A stretch of 64,000 nucleotides of DNA from Cellulomonas dongxiuzhuiae (GCF_018623035.1 NZ_CP076023.1:1550001-1614000), one strand, 5' to 3'; positions 50,138 through 59,726 are shown, counted from the stretch's first letter. Notes: generated from the sequence alone by a model not told the origin. Translations and numbers: made by a program.

Positions 50138-51025
50138 GTGACCGACTTCCGATCCGACGCCACGGGGCCGATGTCGTCCTCGAGCCGTCCCGCCGACACG
50201 CCGCCGACCGCCGCGCGTCCGCTGTGGACGCCCACCGGTGCCCACGGTGGTGGTGCGGGTCAGGACTGGTCCTCCCGCTCGCGGGCCGAGCCCGCCCGGG
50301 GCGAAGGGGCGGCCCCGCCGCAGCGCGACAGGGACGCCGTGCGCCGACGTCCCGCCACGGCGTGGTCGTGGGTGCGCGAGACGGCGATCATCCTGATCAG
50401 CGCGCTGGTCCTGTCGCTCATCGTGAAGACGTTCCTCGTGCAGGCGTTCTTCATCCCCTCCCAGTCGATGCGCGAGACGCTCGTCGAGAACGACCGGATC
50501 CTGGTCAGCAAGCTCACGCCCGGTCCGTTCGACCTGAAGCGCGGCGACGTGGTCGTGTTCAAGGACCCGGGCGGGTGGCTCCCGCCCGAGATCGAGCGTC
50601 CGCGCGGGCCCGTGGCCGAGGCCTTCAACGAGGGCCTGACGTTCATCGGCCTGCTGCCGCAGGACGCCGGCGAGCACCTCGTCAAGCGTGTCATCGGGCT
50701 GCCCGGCGACCGCGTCGCGTGCGTCGGGCCGGGGGAGCCCATCACCGTCAACGGCGTCCCCATCGACGAGCCGTACCTGGCGCCCGGCTCGCAGCCCAGC
50801 GAGAAGGAGTTCGACATCGTCGTCCCGCCGAACTCGCTGTGGGTCATGGGCGACAACCGGCAGCAGTCGGCGGACTCGCGGTTCAACATGGGCAAGGCCG
50901 GCGGCGGGTCCGTGCCGGTCGCCAACGTCGTCGGCGTCGCGTTCGTCACCGTGTGGCCCGTCGACCGCTTCACGCTGCTGCGCAACCCGTCCGCGACGTT
51001 CGCGGACGTGCCTGACGCGGGATGA
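50138..51025 (+). CDS. lepB: Signal peptidase I
   Basis: 295 residues. A polar 80-residue N-terminus, one membrane anchor ([23 protein letters not shown]), then the catalytic domain outside the membrane: Ser110 in PSQSMRETL and general-base Lys183 in [11 protein letters not shown], with [13 protein letters not shown] box E. Cuts Sec and Tat signal peptides. The GTG is set by the leaderless -10; longer readings run into the rplS terminator. Overlaps rnhB by 4 bases (ATGA). Confidence 0.95.
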   Translation: MTDFRSDATGPMSSSSRPADTPPTAARPLWTPTGAHGGGAGQDWSSRSRAEPARGEGAAPPQRDRDAVRRRPATAWSWVRETAIILISALVLSLIVKTFLVQAFFIPSQSMRETLVENDRILVSKLTPGPFDLKRGDVVVFKDPGGWLPPEIERPRGPVAEAFNEGLTFIGLLPQDAGEHLVKRVIGLPGDRVACVGPGEPITVNGVPIDEPYLAPGSQPSEKEFDIVVPPNSLWVMGDNRQQSADSRFNMGKAGGGSVPVANVVGVAFVTVWPVDRFTLLRNPSATFADVPDAG

Positions 51026-51849
51026 CGGCGGCGGGTCCCGAGACGGCCGCCCGGGCGTCCGGGCGGACGGTGCGTCGCGTCGCCCCGCGGCCGGCACCGC
51101 ACCTGCGCCACGAGCGCGCGCTCCTGCGCACCGGGCTGCGCTACGTCGCGGGCATGGACGAGGTGGGGCGCGGCTCGCTCGCCGGGCCCGTCTCGGTGGG
51201 GGTCGTGGTCGTCGACGTCGCGACGCGGTCGGCACCCCGTGGCGTGGCCGACTCGAAGCTGCTGAGCCCCGCCGCGCGCCAGGCGCTGCTGCCCTCGCTC
51301 GGTCGCTGGGGGGTCGCGCGGGCGGTCGGGCACGCATCGCCGGACGAGATCGACGAGCGCGGCATCATCGCCGCGCTGCGCCTGGCCGGGACACGCGCGC
51401 TGCGCGAGGTCCTCACGGCCGTCGAGCACGTCGACGCGGTCGTCCTCGACGGGTCGCACGACTGGCTGACCCCGCCGCAGCCCGATCTCTTCGGCACGCA
51501 GGACGAGCTGTTCGACCCGCCGCGCGACGTGCCCGTCCCGGTCGTGCACCTCAAGGTCAAGGCCGACCGCTCCTGCGCGAGCGTCGCGGCCGCCAGCGTG
51601 CTGGCCAAGTGCGAGCGCGACGCCCTCATGGTGCGGCACGCCGCGCTGCACCCCGAGTACCGCTGGGAGGACAACAAGGGCTACGCGGCTCCCGAGCACG
51701 TCGCGGCGCTGCGGGAGCACGGCCCGAGCCCCCTGCACCGGCGGTCCTGGCGGCTCCCGACCCTGCAACAGCCCCCGGTCCCCACCAGCGGGCCGGGCTG
51801 GGCCACGGACCCGCTGCTGCCGGACCCGGGACCGCACGGACCGTCGTGA
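51022..51849 (+). CDS. rnhB: Ribonuclease HII
   Basis: 275 residues. Active-site motif [20 protein letters not shown] carries Asp-Glu; a further Asp is in [10 protein letters not shown], and the last in CERDALM. Removes ribonucleotides from DNA. Longer than the usual 200-230 because of an insert ([18 protein letters not shown]) near 150-170 and a Pro-rich tail. Coupled to lepB. Confidence 0.95.
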   Translation: MTAAGPETAARASGRTVRRVAPRPAPHLRHERALLRTGLRYVAGMDEVGRGSLAGPVSVGVVVVDVATRSAPRGVADSKLLSPAARQALLPSLGRWGVARAVGHASPDEIDERGIIAALRLAGTRALREVLTAVEHVDAVVLDGSHDWLTPPQPDLFGTQDELFDPPRDVPVPVVHLKVKADRSCASVAAASVLAKCERDALMVRHAALHPEYRWEDNKGYAAPEHVAALREHGPSPLHRRSWRLPTLQQPPVPTSGPGWATDPLLPDPGPHGPS

Positions 51850-51862
51850 CGGCGCGATGGGG

Positions 51863-51868
51863 GATGAT
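51863..51868 (+). promoter_or_regulatory. -10 GATGAT of DUF2469
   Basis: GATGAT with 6 bases to GTG 51875. Confidence 0.4.
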
Positions 51869-51874
51869 GGTCGC

Positions 51875-52198
51875 GTGAGCGCCGAGGACCTGGAGAACTA
51901 CGAGACCGACATGGAGCTCGCGCTCTACCGCGAGTACCGCGACGTGGTGGGCCTCTTCTCGTACGTCGTCGAGACCGAGCGCCGGTTCTACCTCGCGAAC
52001 CACGTGGACCTGCAGGTCCGCTCCGCCGCGGGTGAGGTCTACTTCGAGCTCTCGCTCGTCGACGCCTGGGTGTGGGACGTCTACCGCTCGGCGCGGTTCG
52101 TGAAGTCGGTCCGGGTCGTGACGTTCAAGGACGTCAACGTCGAGGAGCTCGCCAAGGCGGAGCTCGATCTCGGCTCGGGGAGCGGCTTCACCGGCTGA
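51875..52198 (+). CDS. DUF2469 protein
   Basis: 107 residues, acidic, actinobacteria-specific DUF2469. Begins VSAEDLENYETDMELALYRE; FELSLVDAWVWDVYR is strongly conserved in the family. No membrane span or catalytic motif. Function unknown; always between rnhB and yraN. An upstream in-frame ATG (51857) would overlap the -10. Confidence 0.92.
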   Translation: MSAEDLENYETDMELALYREYRDVVGLFSYVVETERRFYLANHVDLQVRSAAGEVYFELSLVDAWVWDVYRSARFVKSVRVVTFKDVNVEELAKAELDLGSGSGFTG

Positions 52199-52346
52199 CG
52201 GCTGCGCGGACGCCCACCACGGGCGGTCCGCGGCGGTGCTCGAGCCGACCCCAGCCCCCGACCGCGCACCTCCCGTCCACCGATCCGGCCTCGCACGGCC
52301 CGCTCCGGGACGCCTCCGGGCAGGGTCGGTGCCGGAGGTGGTCGAC

Positions 52347-52703
52347 GTGCGGGCGAAGGACGCGGTCGGACGGTACGGGGAGGACGTGGCGACGGCGTTC
52401 GTCACGCAGGCGGGCTGGACGGTGCTCGCGCGCAACTGGCGGTGCGCTGAGGGGGAGCTCGACATCGTGGCCCTCGACGGCGACGAGGTCGTCGCGATCG
52501 AGGTGAAGACGCGGCGCTCGGCCGCCTACGGACACCCGGCCGAGGCCGTCACGCACCGCAAGCTCGCACGGCTGCGCCGGCTCACCGCGCGGTGGCTGAG
52601 CGAGCACGACGTGCGGGCACGGTCCGTCCGGGTCGACGTCATCGCGGTGCTCGTGCAGCGCCAGGGCGCGGCGCGCGTCGAGCATCTCGTCGGGGTGGTC
52701 TGA
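52347..52703 (+). CDS. YraN family endonuclease-like protein
   Basis: 118 residues, UPF0102. PD-(D/E)xK-like core EGELDIVALDGDEVVAIEVKTR. A Holliday-junction-resolvase-like nuclease fold, activity unproven. GTG 52347 has GGAGG 8 bases upstream and yields the family start VRAKDAVGRYGEDVA; starts further left lack similarity. The stop is followed at once by the yifB GTG. The 148-base gap before it holds a GC-rich stretch with no clear feature. Confidence 0.9.
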   Translation: MRAKDAVGRYGEDVATAFVTQAGWTVLARNWRCAEGELDIVALDGDEVVAIEVKTRRSAAYGHPAEAVTHRKLARLRRLTARWLSEHDVRARSVRVDVIAVLVQRQGAARVEHLVGVV

Positions 52704-54221
52704 GTGCTCGGGCGCACGCGTGCCGTCGCACTCGTCGGGCTCGTCGGGCACCTCGTGGACGTCGAGTCGCACCTCGCGCCGTCGCTGCCGGCCTTCACCC
52801 TCGTCGGCCTGCCCGACGCGTCGCTGGCCGAGGCGCGCGACCGTGTGCGGGCCGCCGTGACGTCGTCCGGGCTGGCCTGGCCGACGCGCCGCATCACAGT
52901 CAACCTCTCACCCGCGACCCTGCCCAAGACGGGCTCGTCGTTCGACCTGGCCGTCGCCGTCGCGACGCTGGCGGGTGCGGGGCTCGTCGACGTGGCGTCC
53001 GTGGCGGGCTGGGTCCACCTCGGCGAGCTGGGGCTCGACGGGCGCCTGCGACCCGTGCGGGGCGTGCTGCCGTCCGTCGCGGCGGCGGTCGCCGCCGGGC
53101 ACCCGCGGGTCGTGGTGCCGCGTGGCAACGTCACCGAGGCCTGCCTGGTGCCGGGTGCGCAGGTGCTCGCCGCCGACAGCCTCGCGCAGGTCGCTGCGCA
53201 CCACGGTGCCGACGTCGAGGTGCCGGACGTCGAGCCCGTGCGTGACGTCCTGTCCACCGTGGCGCTGCGCAGCGAACCCGACCTGTCCGACGTGCTGGGC
53301 CAGGACGAGGCGCGCTACGGGTTGGAGGTCGCCGCGGCGGGGGGTCACCACCTTCTGATGGTGGGGCCCCCCGGCGCAGGGAAGACGATGCTCGCGGCGC
53401 GGCTGCCGGGGCTCCTGCCGGACCTCGACGAGGCCGATGCGGTCGAGGTGACCGCCGTGCACTCGGTGGCGGGCACGTTCGACCCGGGCGGTGGTCTGGT
53501 GCGCCGCCCTCCGTTCGAGGACCCCCACCACACCGCGACGCCGGCGAGCATCGTCGGGGGCGGGTCCGGAATGCCGCGGCCGGGGGCGGCGTCCCGCGCG
53601 CACCGGGGCGTGCTGTTCCTGGACGAGGCTCCGGAGTTCACGTCGGCCGTGCTCCAGACGCTGCGGCAGCCGCTCGAGCACGGAGAGCTGGTGCTGCACC
53701 GCGCCGCGGGCACGGCGCGCTACCCGGCACGCTTCCAGCTCGTCCTCGCCGCCAACCCGTGCCCGTGCGGTCACGCGGTGGGCAAGGGGCTCGCGTGCAC
53801 GTGTCGCCCGGAGCAGCGCCGACGGTACTTCGGCAAGCTGTCGGGCCCGCTGCTCGACCGCGTCGACCTGCAGCTCGAGGTACCGGCAGCCCGTGCGGCG
53901 GACTCGGCGGGGGAGGACACCGCCACGGTCGCCCGCCGTGTCGTCGCGGCGCGGGCGGCCCAGCGCGAGCGCTGGCAGGGGACGGGGTGGCGCAGCAACG
54001 CCGAGGTGCCGGGCCGTGCCCTGCACGCGCGGCTCGGGGCGGACCGTCCGCTCGTGGCCGACCTGGAGCGCGCGGTGGACCGCGGAACGCTGAGCCTGCG
54101 AGGTGCGGACCGTGTGCTGCGGGTCGCGTGGACGGTCGCCGACCTCGCGGGCCGTGCGGCTCCGCACCGTCACGACGTCGCGCACGCCCTCGTGCTGCGG
54201 ACCCGCGGGCACGGCGCATGA
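52704..54221 (+). CDS. YifB/ComM-family Mg-chelatase-like ATPase
   Basis: 505 residues. N-terminal Lon-protease-like fold (1-180), then an AAA+ core: Walker A LLMVGPPGAGKTMLAARLPG, Walker B GVLFLDEAPEF, zinc-like NPCPCGH...CTC cluster, and the C-terminal lid. ComM homologues drive branch migration during natural transformation, in keeping with dprA right behind. GTG immediately after the yraN stop; ATGA overlap with dprA. Confidence 0.95.
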   Translation: MLGRTRAVALVGLVGHLVDVESHLAPSLPAFTLVGLPDASLAEARDRVRAAVTSSGLAWPTRRITVNLSPATLPKTGSSFDLAVAVATLAGAGLVDVASVAGWVHLGELGLDGRLRPVRGVLPSVAAAVAAGHPRVVVPRGNVTEACLVPGAQVLAADSLAQVAAHHGADVEVPDVEPVRDVLSTVALRSEPDLSDVLGQDEARYGLEVAAAGGHHLLMVGPPGAGKTMLAARLPGLLPDLDEADAVEVTAVHSVAGTFDPGGGLVRRPPFEDPHHTATPASIVGGGSGMPRPGAASRAHRGVLFLDEAPEFTSAVLQTLRQPLEHGELVLHRAAGTARYPARFQLVLAANPCPCGHAVGKGLACTCRPEQRRRYFGKLSGPLLDRVDLQLEVPAARAADSAGEDTATVARRVVAARAAQRERWQGTGWRSNAEVPGRALHARLGADRPLVADLERAVDRGTLSLRGADRVLRVAWTVADLAGRAAPHRHDVAHALVLRTRGHGA

Positions 54222-55462
54222 GCGCGCCACACCATCCGGTGGATCCTGACGACCACACCGGTCGGGAGAGCGACCGGCACGCAAGGGCCGTCTGGAGCGC
54301 GCTGGCGGAGCCGGGGGACACCGTGGCCGGGGCCCTGGTCCAGGCGTGCGGCGCGACCTCGTCGCTGGCCTGGGTGGCCGACGCCGTGGAGTCCGGGCGC
54401 GCCGACTGGTCGCGGCTCGAGGAGGCCGCCGGCGAGCTCGACGCGACGCTGCGGCGGCGCGTCGACGCGGCGGTCACCAGGTGGACCCCGCGGTGGCGGT
54501 CGCTCGACCCGGACCGGGACCGAGCGGCCGCGGCCCGCTGCGGGGCCCGGCTCGTCGTCCCCGGCGACGCCGCGTGGCCGAACGGCCTCGACGACCTGGG
54601 CGCCCTCGCGCCCTTCGCCCTGTGGGTCCGGGGCGGGCCGCCCACGGCCACGCGGTCGGTGGCGATCGTCGGTGCGCGAGCCAGCACGACCTACGGCGAG
54701 CGCGTGACGGTCGATCTCGCGGTCGAGCTCGCGCGTCAGGGCTGGGTCGTGGTGTCCGGGGGCGCCTACGGCATCGACGCGGCGGCGCACCGCGGCGCCC
54801 TCCTGGGAGGGGGTACCACGCACGTCGTGCTGGCCGGCGGTGTCGACCGCGCCTACCCCGTGGGCAACGCGCCGCTGCTCGAGGAGGTGGTGCGCGCGGG
54901 CGGGAGCCTCGTCAGCGAGGTGCCGCCCGGGTCCACGCCCAGCAGGGGACGGTTCCTGCAGCGCAACCGGCTCATCGCGGCCGTCTCGCACGCGACCGTC
55001 GTGGTCGAGGCGGCGTGGCGGTCGGGCGCAGCGAGCACGGCGCACCACGCGGCACGCCTGCTGCGGCCGGTCGGGGCGGTCCCCGGCCCCGTCACGTCGG
55101 CGGCGTCGGCGGGGTGCCACCGGCTGCTGCGCGACGGGGTGGCCGTGTGCGTCACCGACGCGGCCGAGGTGGCCGAGCTCGCCGGCGCCGTGGGTCGCGA
55201 CCTCGCACCTGCGCCCGCACCGGGCGCCACGCGGGCCACCGACGACCTCGACCCGCTGGCGCGCCGCGTGCACGACGGCCTGTCGCGGCGGACCGCGCGC
55301 GACGTCGAGCAGGTCGCCGCGCGTGCCGGGGCGAACGTCGTCGAGGCGCGTGCGATGCTCGGTCTTCTCGAGCTGGAAGGCCTCGCACGACGGGTTCCCG
55401 CTGGTTGGGTTGTCACCGACCGACATGAGGAGCGAAGGGGTGAAAAAAAACGGCTTTCGTAG
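54218..55462 (+). CDS. dprA: DNA processing protein DprA
   Basis: 414 residues. Rossmann core: SVAIVGARAST, VSGGAYGIDAAAHRGAL, and GSLVSEVPPGSTPSRGRFLQRNRLIAA. Loads RecA on incoming single-stranded DNA. A winged-helix-like C-terminus (LSRRTARDVEQVAARAGANVVEARAML) follows. The last codons, EKKRLS, come from an A8 tract at 55443-55450, odd in this genome, and overlap a small reading frame. Coupled to yifB. Confidence 0.95.
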   Translation: MSAPHHPVDPDDHTGRESDRHARAVWSALAEPGDTVAGALVQACGATSSLAWVADAVESGRADWSRLEEAAGELDATLRRRVDAAVTRWTPRWRSLDPDRDRAAAARCGARLVVPGDAAWPNGLDDLGALAPFALWVRGGPPTATRSVAIVGARASTTYGERVTVDLAVELARQGWVVVSGGAYGIDAAAHRGALLGGGTTHVVLAGGVDRAYPVGNAPLLEEVVRAGGSLVSEVPPGSTPSRGRFLQRNRLIAAVSHATVVVEAAWRSGAASTAHHAARLLRPVGAVPGPVTSAASAGCHRLLRDGVAVCVTDAAEVAELAGAVGRDLAPAPAPGATRATDDLDPLARRVHDGLSRRTARDVEQVAARAGANVVEARAMLGLLELEGLARRVPAGWVVTDRHEERRGEKKRLS

Positions 55463-55565
55463 GAATCCACTCGGCAGGAACGGACATTGTCGACCAATCC
55501 GTGCAGTGCATTCGAGACCGGTGTTGAAGGAGCCTTGTCGATCCGGGTGCTGCACGTCACCTTAG
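55440..55565 (+). CDS. Possible 41-residue basic small protein
   Basis: GTG at 55440 has GAGGAG 7 bases upstream. The frame shares the A8 tract with the end of dprA (other frame), then continues alone in a strip of near 50% GC. The product is basic with four cysteines, ending CRSGCCTSP. Its TAG lies in the xerC ribosome site, so it could couple dprA and xerC translation or act as a leader peptide. No family recognised; it may also be chance. Confidence 0.3.
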   Translation: MKKNGFRRNPLGRNGHCRPIRAVHSRPVLKEPCRSGCCTSP

Positions 55566-55575
55566 GGAGATGCAC

Positions 55576-56502
55576 ATGGCGGAGATCACCACAGGAGCGC
55601 CCCACCGGGCCCTCCTGTGCAGTGATTTCGCCCTCCACCTGCGTGCGCAGCGCGGCGTCTCGGAGCACACCGTCCGTGCGTATCTCGGCGACGTGGACCA
55701 CCTGCTGAACCATGCGGTGCGCCACGGCGTCACCCGCGTGGACGAGATCGACATCACTGTTCTTCGTGGCTGGCTCGCCGCGATGGCGAACGCCGACCTG
55801 AGCCGCGCGACGCTCGCGCGACGGGCGGCGGCGGCCCGGACGTTCTTCAAGTGGGCCACCCACACGAGCCGTGTCGCGACGGACCCGACGCTGCGCCTGG
55901 GTACCGCACGCGCGGCGGGCGCGCTCCCCACGGTCCTCGCCGTGGAACCGGTGACCCGGCTGCTCGACGCCGCACGCGAGCGTGCGACCGACGGTGACCC
56001 CGTCCACGTGCGCGACTGGGCGGCGGTCGAGCTGCTCTATGCGACCGGCGTGCGCGTCGGTGAGCTCTGCGGTGCCGACGTCGACGACCTGGACCTCGAC
56101 GAGCTGAGCCTGCGGGTCGTCGGCAAGGGTGACAAGCAGCGGGTCGTGCCCTTCGGGCGGCCGGCGTCGCGTGCCGTGCGCGCGTGGCTGCAGACCGGTC
56201 GCCCGCGGTTGGCGCGCGACGGTTCGCGCGGCGCCCTCCTGCTGGGTCGGCGCGGCGGACGCATCGACCAGCGGCAGGTCCGCTCGGTGGTGCACGAGCT
56301 GGCCACGCTCGTGGGGGTGGACGACGTCGCACCCCACGCGCTGCGGCACACGGCCGCGACGCACCTGCTCGAGGGAGGGTCGGACCTGCGCACGGTGCAG
56401 GAGATCCTCGGCCACGCGAGCCTGTCGACGACGCAGCGCTACACCCACGTCTCGGCCGAGCGGCTGCGCTCGGCCTTCGAGCTCGCCCACCCGCGGGCCT
56501 GA
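55576..56502 (+). CDS. xerC: Tyrosine recombinase XerC
   Basis: 308 residues. SAM-like N-terminal domain (1-105) and catalytic domain with Arg160 (TGVRVGELC), His254 and Arg257 (PHALRHTAATHLL), His280 (ILGHASL), and nucleophile Tyr289 (RYTHVS). Resolves chromosome dimers at dif with XerD. ATG 55576 has AGGGAG 6 bases upstream, while ATG 55570 touches it. Host gene, not a phage integrase: it stands in the conserved dprA-sigma-rpsB block. Confidence 0.94.
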   Translation: MAEITTGAPHRALLCSDFALHLRAQRGVSEHTVRAYLGDVDHLLNHAVRHGVTRVDEIDITVLRGWLAAMANADLSRATLARRAAAARTFFKWATHTSRVATDPTLRLGTARAAGALPTVLAVEPVTRLLDAARERATDGDPVHVRDWAAVELLYATGVRVGELCGADVDDLDLDELSLRVVGKGDKQRVVPFGRPASRAVRAWLQTGRPRLARDGSRGALLLGRRGGRIDQRQVRSVVHELATLVGVDDVAPHALRHTAATHLLEGGSDLRTVQEILGHASLSTTQRYTHVSAERLRSAFELAHPRA

Positions 56503-56582
56503 CGACCATGACCACCACCCGGGGCGGGGCCCCTTCCCCTCGCCTGACCACCCGCAGCACCAGCACAGAGACGGAGCCGACG

Positions 56583-57506
56583 ATGACGGCACTGCATGAA
56601 GCCCTCGCCGGCGCTCCCCGCACGCTGCGTCGCTACCGTCCTGGGACCGCACCCACCGGTGTCATCCCGCAGCAGCGGACGGCCCCGGCCGACGAGCCGG
56701 TGCTCACGGTCGACGCCCCCGCCGACGAGGTCCTCGCGCCGCGCTCGCCCGTCGACGCCGCGTGGGACCGCTTCACCACGACGCACTGCGCCGAGTCCCG
56801 CGAGCTGCTGATCCTCAACTACGTCCCCCTCGTCATGGCGGTGGCGGGTCGGATCGGCATGCGGCTGCCGTCGACCGTCGAGCATGCCGACCTGGTCTCC
56901 TACGGCATGTTCGGGCTCATCGACGCGATCGAGAAGTACCGCACCGACCGTGCGGTGAAGTTCGAGTCGTACGCGTCCTCACGGATCCGCGGCGCCATCA
57001 TCGACGAGCTGCGGGCGATGGACTGGGTGCCGCGTTCCGTGCGCACCAAGGCCCGCGCGGTGGACCGCGCCTACGGCGAGCTGGAGTCGTCGCTGCACCG
57101 TGCGCCGACCGAGGCCGAGGTCGCGCAGCGGCTCGAGCTGCCGGTCGGTGAGCTGCGTGCCGTGTACTCCCAGCTCGCGTCGGTGAACATCGCGGCGCTG
57201 GACGAGCTGCTGGCGGGGAGCGACGACCGCCCGGGTGCGGCGACGCTCGCCGACACCCTGGGTGACCGCCGCGCCGACGACCCGGCGGGGTCGGTCGAGG
57301 CGCAGGAGACGAAGTACCTGCTCTCGCGCGCGATCGAGTGCCTGGGGGAGCGCGAGCGTCTCGTCGTCGTCCTCTACTACTACGAGAGCATGACGCTCGC
57401 GGAGATCGGCCGCGTCCTGGGCGTCACCGAGTCGCGCATCTCGCAGATCCACACGGCGGCCATGGGTCGCCTGCGCACACGGCTGCGGGACGCCGAGCAC
57501 GCCTGA
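56583..57506 (+). CDS. RNA polymerase sigma factor, FliA/WhiG family
   Basis: 307 residues. Regions 2 (ADLVSYGMFGLIDAIEKYR), 3 (MDWVPRSVRTKARAVDRAY) and 4 (ESMTLAEIGRVLGVTESRISQIHTAAMGRL) are all present; the region order and missing region 1.1 define a flagellar/sporulation-type sigma. In motile actinobacteria it serves flagellar genes; in Streptomyces the orthologue at this locus is WhiG. The N-terminal 70 residues are Pro/Ala-rich and unconserved. GGAG 6 bases before the ATG fixes the start. An ATG at 56508 lacks one. Confidence 0.93.
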   Translation: MTALHEALAGAPRTLRRYRPGTAPTGVIPQQRTAPADEPVLTVDAPADEVLAPRSPVDAAWDRFTTTHCAESRELLILNYVPLVMAVAGRIGMRLPSTVEHADLVSYGMFGLIDAIEKYRTDRAVKFESYASSRIRGAIIDELRAMDWVPRSVRTKARAVDRAYGELESSLHRAPTEAEVAQRLELPVGELRAVYSQLASVNIAALDELLAGSDDRPGAATLADTLGDRRADDPAGSVEAQETKYLLSRAIECLGERERLVVVLYYYESMTLAEIGRVLGVTESRISQIHTAAMGRLRTRLRDAEHA

Positions 57507-57534
57507 CCTGCTCACTGCGGAGACCCACGGTGGC

Positions 57535-58086
57535 TCACGAGACCGGGAGCAGCACGACCGGTCCGCGGCCGGGGAGCAGCGCCCAGGGGTCGACGTAGGT
57601 GTCACCCTCGCGCACGCCCCAGTGGAGTGCGGGGACCGCGAGCGTGCCGTCGTGCGCCGGCCCGTCGACCGTGCCCAGCGGGTCGCCTGCGACGACACGC
57701 GTGCCCGCCGGCACCGGTCCGCCCACCGGCTCGAGGCTGCTGCGACGCCCGTCGTCGTGCAGGACGGACACCACGCCGCGTCCGGCCACCGCGCCCGCGA
57801 ACGTCACGACGCCCCCCGCCGGCGCCCGCACCGTCGCGCCGGGCGCCGTGGTCAGGTCCACGCCGCGGTGGCCGGCGAGCCACGGCCGCGGCGGTGGGTC
57901 GAACCCGCGCAGCACCTGCACGGGCTCGTCGAGGGGTGGCCGGTAGCGAGCTGCACCGGCCCGCCCAGGGTCGGGGTCGGCGGGTGCGGGCCCGACCAGG
58001 CCAGTCCCGAGCGCGGCCGCGACGCCGAGCGCGAGGCTCGCGCGCACGACGCGTGGCACGACGGCGGGGTACGAGGATGACGGCAC
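57535..58086 (-). CDS. M23-type (LytM fold) peptidoglycan hydrolase-like protein
   Basis: 183 residues. A signal peptide ([22 protein letters not shown]) leads to a LytM domain with metal-binding GHRGVDL (His, Asp) and PALHWGV. The usual HxH is reduced to LH and the middle catalytic His is missing, so activity is doubtful. This variant is typical of the M23 protein beside rpsB in actinobacteria, as far as I recall. GTG 58086 is supported by GACGAT 6 bases upstream; the signal peptide also allows starts at 58059 or 58047. Confidence 0.8.
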   Translation of the reverse strand: MPSSSYPAVVPRVVRASLALGVAAALGTGLVGPAPADPDPGRAGAARYRPPLDEPVQVLRGFDPPPRPWLAGHRGVDLTTAPGATVRAPAGGVVTFAGAVAGRGVVSVLHDDGRRSSLEPVGGPVPAGTRVVAGDPLGTVDGPAHDGTLAVPALHWGVREGDTYVDPWALLPGRGPVVLLPVS

Positions 58087-58092
58087 CGGACC

Positions 58093-58098
58093 ATCGTC
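58093..58098 (-). promoter_or_regulatory. -10 GACGAT of the M23 gene
   Basis: On the minus strand, 6 bases before GTG 58086. Confidence 0.35.
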
Positions 58099-58250
58099 CG
58101 CGGACGCACCCGGCGGCGGGGTCGAGCGGTGGCAGGCTGAGGACGAGCGCTCCACGGCAGGACCTGGGGTCGGCTCGCGACGCCCCGGCGGCGGCGCGGC
58201 AGACCGGCCTGCCGCACCCCCGCGCGTTCCGGGCCCTCGTACCGGTGGGC

Positions 58251-58537
58251 TAGACTGCTCCCACGACCGGCCTCTGCCGATCGAATTCGCGTGCCACGAC
58301 CCCGGTCGTCGACGTCGATGCCGCGCGTCCCGCGCACCGCCCTCGGGTGGGACGGGACCGCGCGGACCGGACGGCGACGGCGGGACATCGTCCGCTGTGG
58401 TCTGGGCCTCGTGCCCGGTGCGGGCGCTGTGTGGCACCAGGGGCACGACCACCGGTCGTGCCGACAACCGAGATCGCGGCCCCTCACGGGTCCGCAGGAG
58501 TGCGCGCGCCTCGCGGTGCGCGCCGGAAGGACGTGCC
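58251..58537 (+). promoter_or_regulatory. rpsB promoter and long leader
   Basis: The gap 58087-58537 (451 bases) has no gene. -10 TAGACT is at 58251-58256; the leader from about 58263 is roughly 275 bases. Two similar hairpins: ACGACC/GGTCGT (58296-58301, 58304-58309) and GCACGACC/GGTCGTGC (58443-58450, 58454-58461). They could be binding sites for autoregulation by S2 (inference). Confidence 0.45.
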
Positions 58538-59611
58538 ATGGCCGTCGTGACCATGCGCCAGCTGCTCGAGAGCGGTGTCCACTTCGGACACCAGACCCGG
58601 CGCTGGAACCCCAAGATGAAGCGCTTCATCTTCACCGAGCGCAACGGCATCTACATCGTCGACCTGCAGCAGTCGCTGTCCTACATCGACCGCGCGTACG
58701 AGTTCGTCTCCCAGACCGTCGCGCACGGTGGGTCGATCCTGTTCGTCGGCACGAAGAAGCAGGCGCAGGAGCCGGTCGCGGAGCAGGCCGCCCGCGTCGG
58801 GATGCCCTTCGTCAACCAGCGCTGGCTGGGTGGCATGCTCACCAACTTCTCGACGGTGCACAAGCGTCTGCAGCGCCTCAAGGAGCTGGAGCAGGTCGAC
58901 TTCGACGACGTCGCGGGCTCGTCGCTGACGAAGAAGGAGCTGCTCGTCCTGCGTCGCGAGAAGGACAAGCTCACCAAGACGCTCGGCGGCATCCGTGACA
59001 TGGCCAAGGTTCCCTCGGCCGTGTGGATCGTCGACACGAACAAGGAGCACCTCGCCGTCAACGAGGCGCGCAAGCTCGGCATCCCGGTGGTCGCGATCCT
59101 CGACACCAACTGCGACCCCGACGTCGTCGACTACCCGATCCCGGGCAACGACGACGCGATCCGCGCCGTGCAGCTGCTCACCCGTGTGATCGCCGACGCG
59201 GTCGCCGACGGCACGCTCAAGCGCCACTCGGGCGGCAACGCCGCAGCGCAGGGTGGCGAGGCCGCCGCCGAGCCGCTCGCCGAGTGGGAGCGCGAGCTCC
59301 TCGCGGGTGCCGAGGCCGGTCTGCAGGACCCGGCGCTCGCGCCGGCAGCCGTCGAGGCCGCCGCCGAGCAGGCCGGTGACGCCGAGGTCGCTCCGGGGAC
59401 CGCGCGTCCCGACGAGACCGCCGCGGTCCCCGGCCAGGACGCCGCCCCGGCCGTCGAGGCCGCCGCCGCGGCCGAGGCGCGCGAGGTGGCCGACGTCGAG
59501 GCCGCCGAGCCCGTCGCCGAGGAGACCCCCGTCGCCGAGGAGACCCCGGTCGCCGAGGAGACCCCGGTCGCCGAGGCTCCCGCCGAGGCCGAGGGCACCG
59601 AGCAGGCCTGA
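58538..59611 (+). CDS. rpsB: 30S ribosomal protein S2
   Basis: 357 residues. S2 core 1-235 ([54 protein letters not shown]). About 115 extra residues of acidic Ala/Glu/Pro sequence follow, ending in 6-residue repeats (ETPVAE). Most actinobacterial S2 tails are shorter. ATG has GGAAGGA 7 bases upstream. Pairs with tsf as usual. Confidence 0.97.
   Translation: MAVVTMRQLLESGVHFGHQTRRWNPKMKRFIFTERNGIYIVDLQQSLSYIDRAYEFVSQTVAHGGSILFVGTKKQAQEPVAEQAARVGMPFVNQRWLGGMLTNFSTVHKRLQRLKELEQVDFDDVAGSSLTKKELLVLRREKDKLTKTLGGIRDMAKVPSAVWIVDTNKEHLAVNEARKLGIPVVAILDTNCDPDVVDYPIPGNDDAIRAVQLLTRVIADAVADGTLKRHSGGNAAAQGGEAAAEPLAEWERELLAGAEAGLQDPALAPAAVEAAAEQAGDAEVAPGTARPDETAAVPGQDAAPAVEAAAAAEAREVADVEAAEPVAEETPVAEETPVAEETPVAEAPAEAEGTEQA
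59513..59576 (+). repeat. 18-bp tandem repeat in the rpsB tail
   Basis: GTCGCCGAGGAGACCCCS occurs three times (59513, 59531, 59549) with 10 bases of a fourth. Encodes VAEETP repeats. Confidence 0.92.
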
Positions 59612-59648
59612 CGCCCTGCGCCCTGACGGGCGCACGGCTCGACCCCAC

Positions 59649-59676
59649 GGGTGCGGCGCGGCGACGCGCCGCACCC
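59649..59676 (+). terminator. GCGA-capped hairpin between rpsB and tsf
   Basis: Twelve-bp perfect stem (59649-59660 with 59665-59676) closed by GCGA, a GNRA tetraloop. May set the rpsB:tsf ratio by partial termination. Confidence 0.55.
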
Positions 59677-59726
59677 GGCATGCCGAGGACGTCGGCATGA
59701 CGAGAACTCGAGGACGGACACCACTG

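Noticed and set aside
55576..56502. Tyrosine recombinase as sign of a phage or genomic island
   Set aside because: It is XerC in its normal chromosomal place between dprA and the sigma gene; no att-like repeats or phage genes are nearby.
59513..59576. Short direct repeats as a CRISPR array
   Set aside because: No spacers; copies are head to tail, in frame, and inside coding sequence of rpsB.
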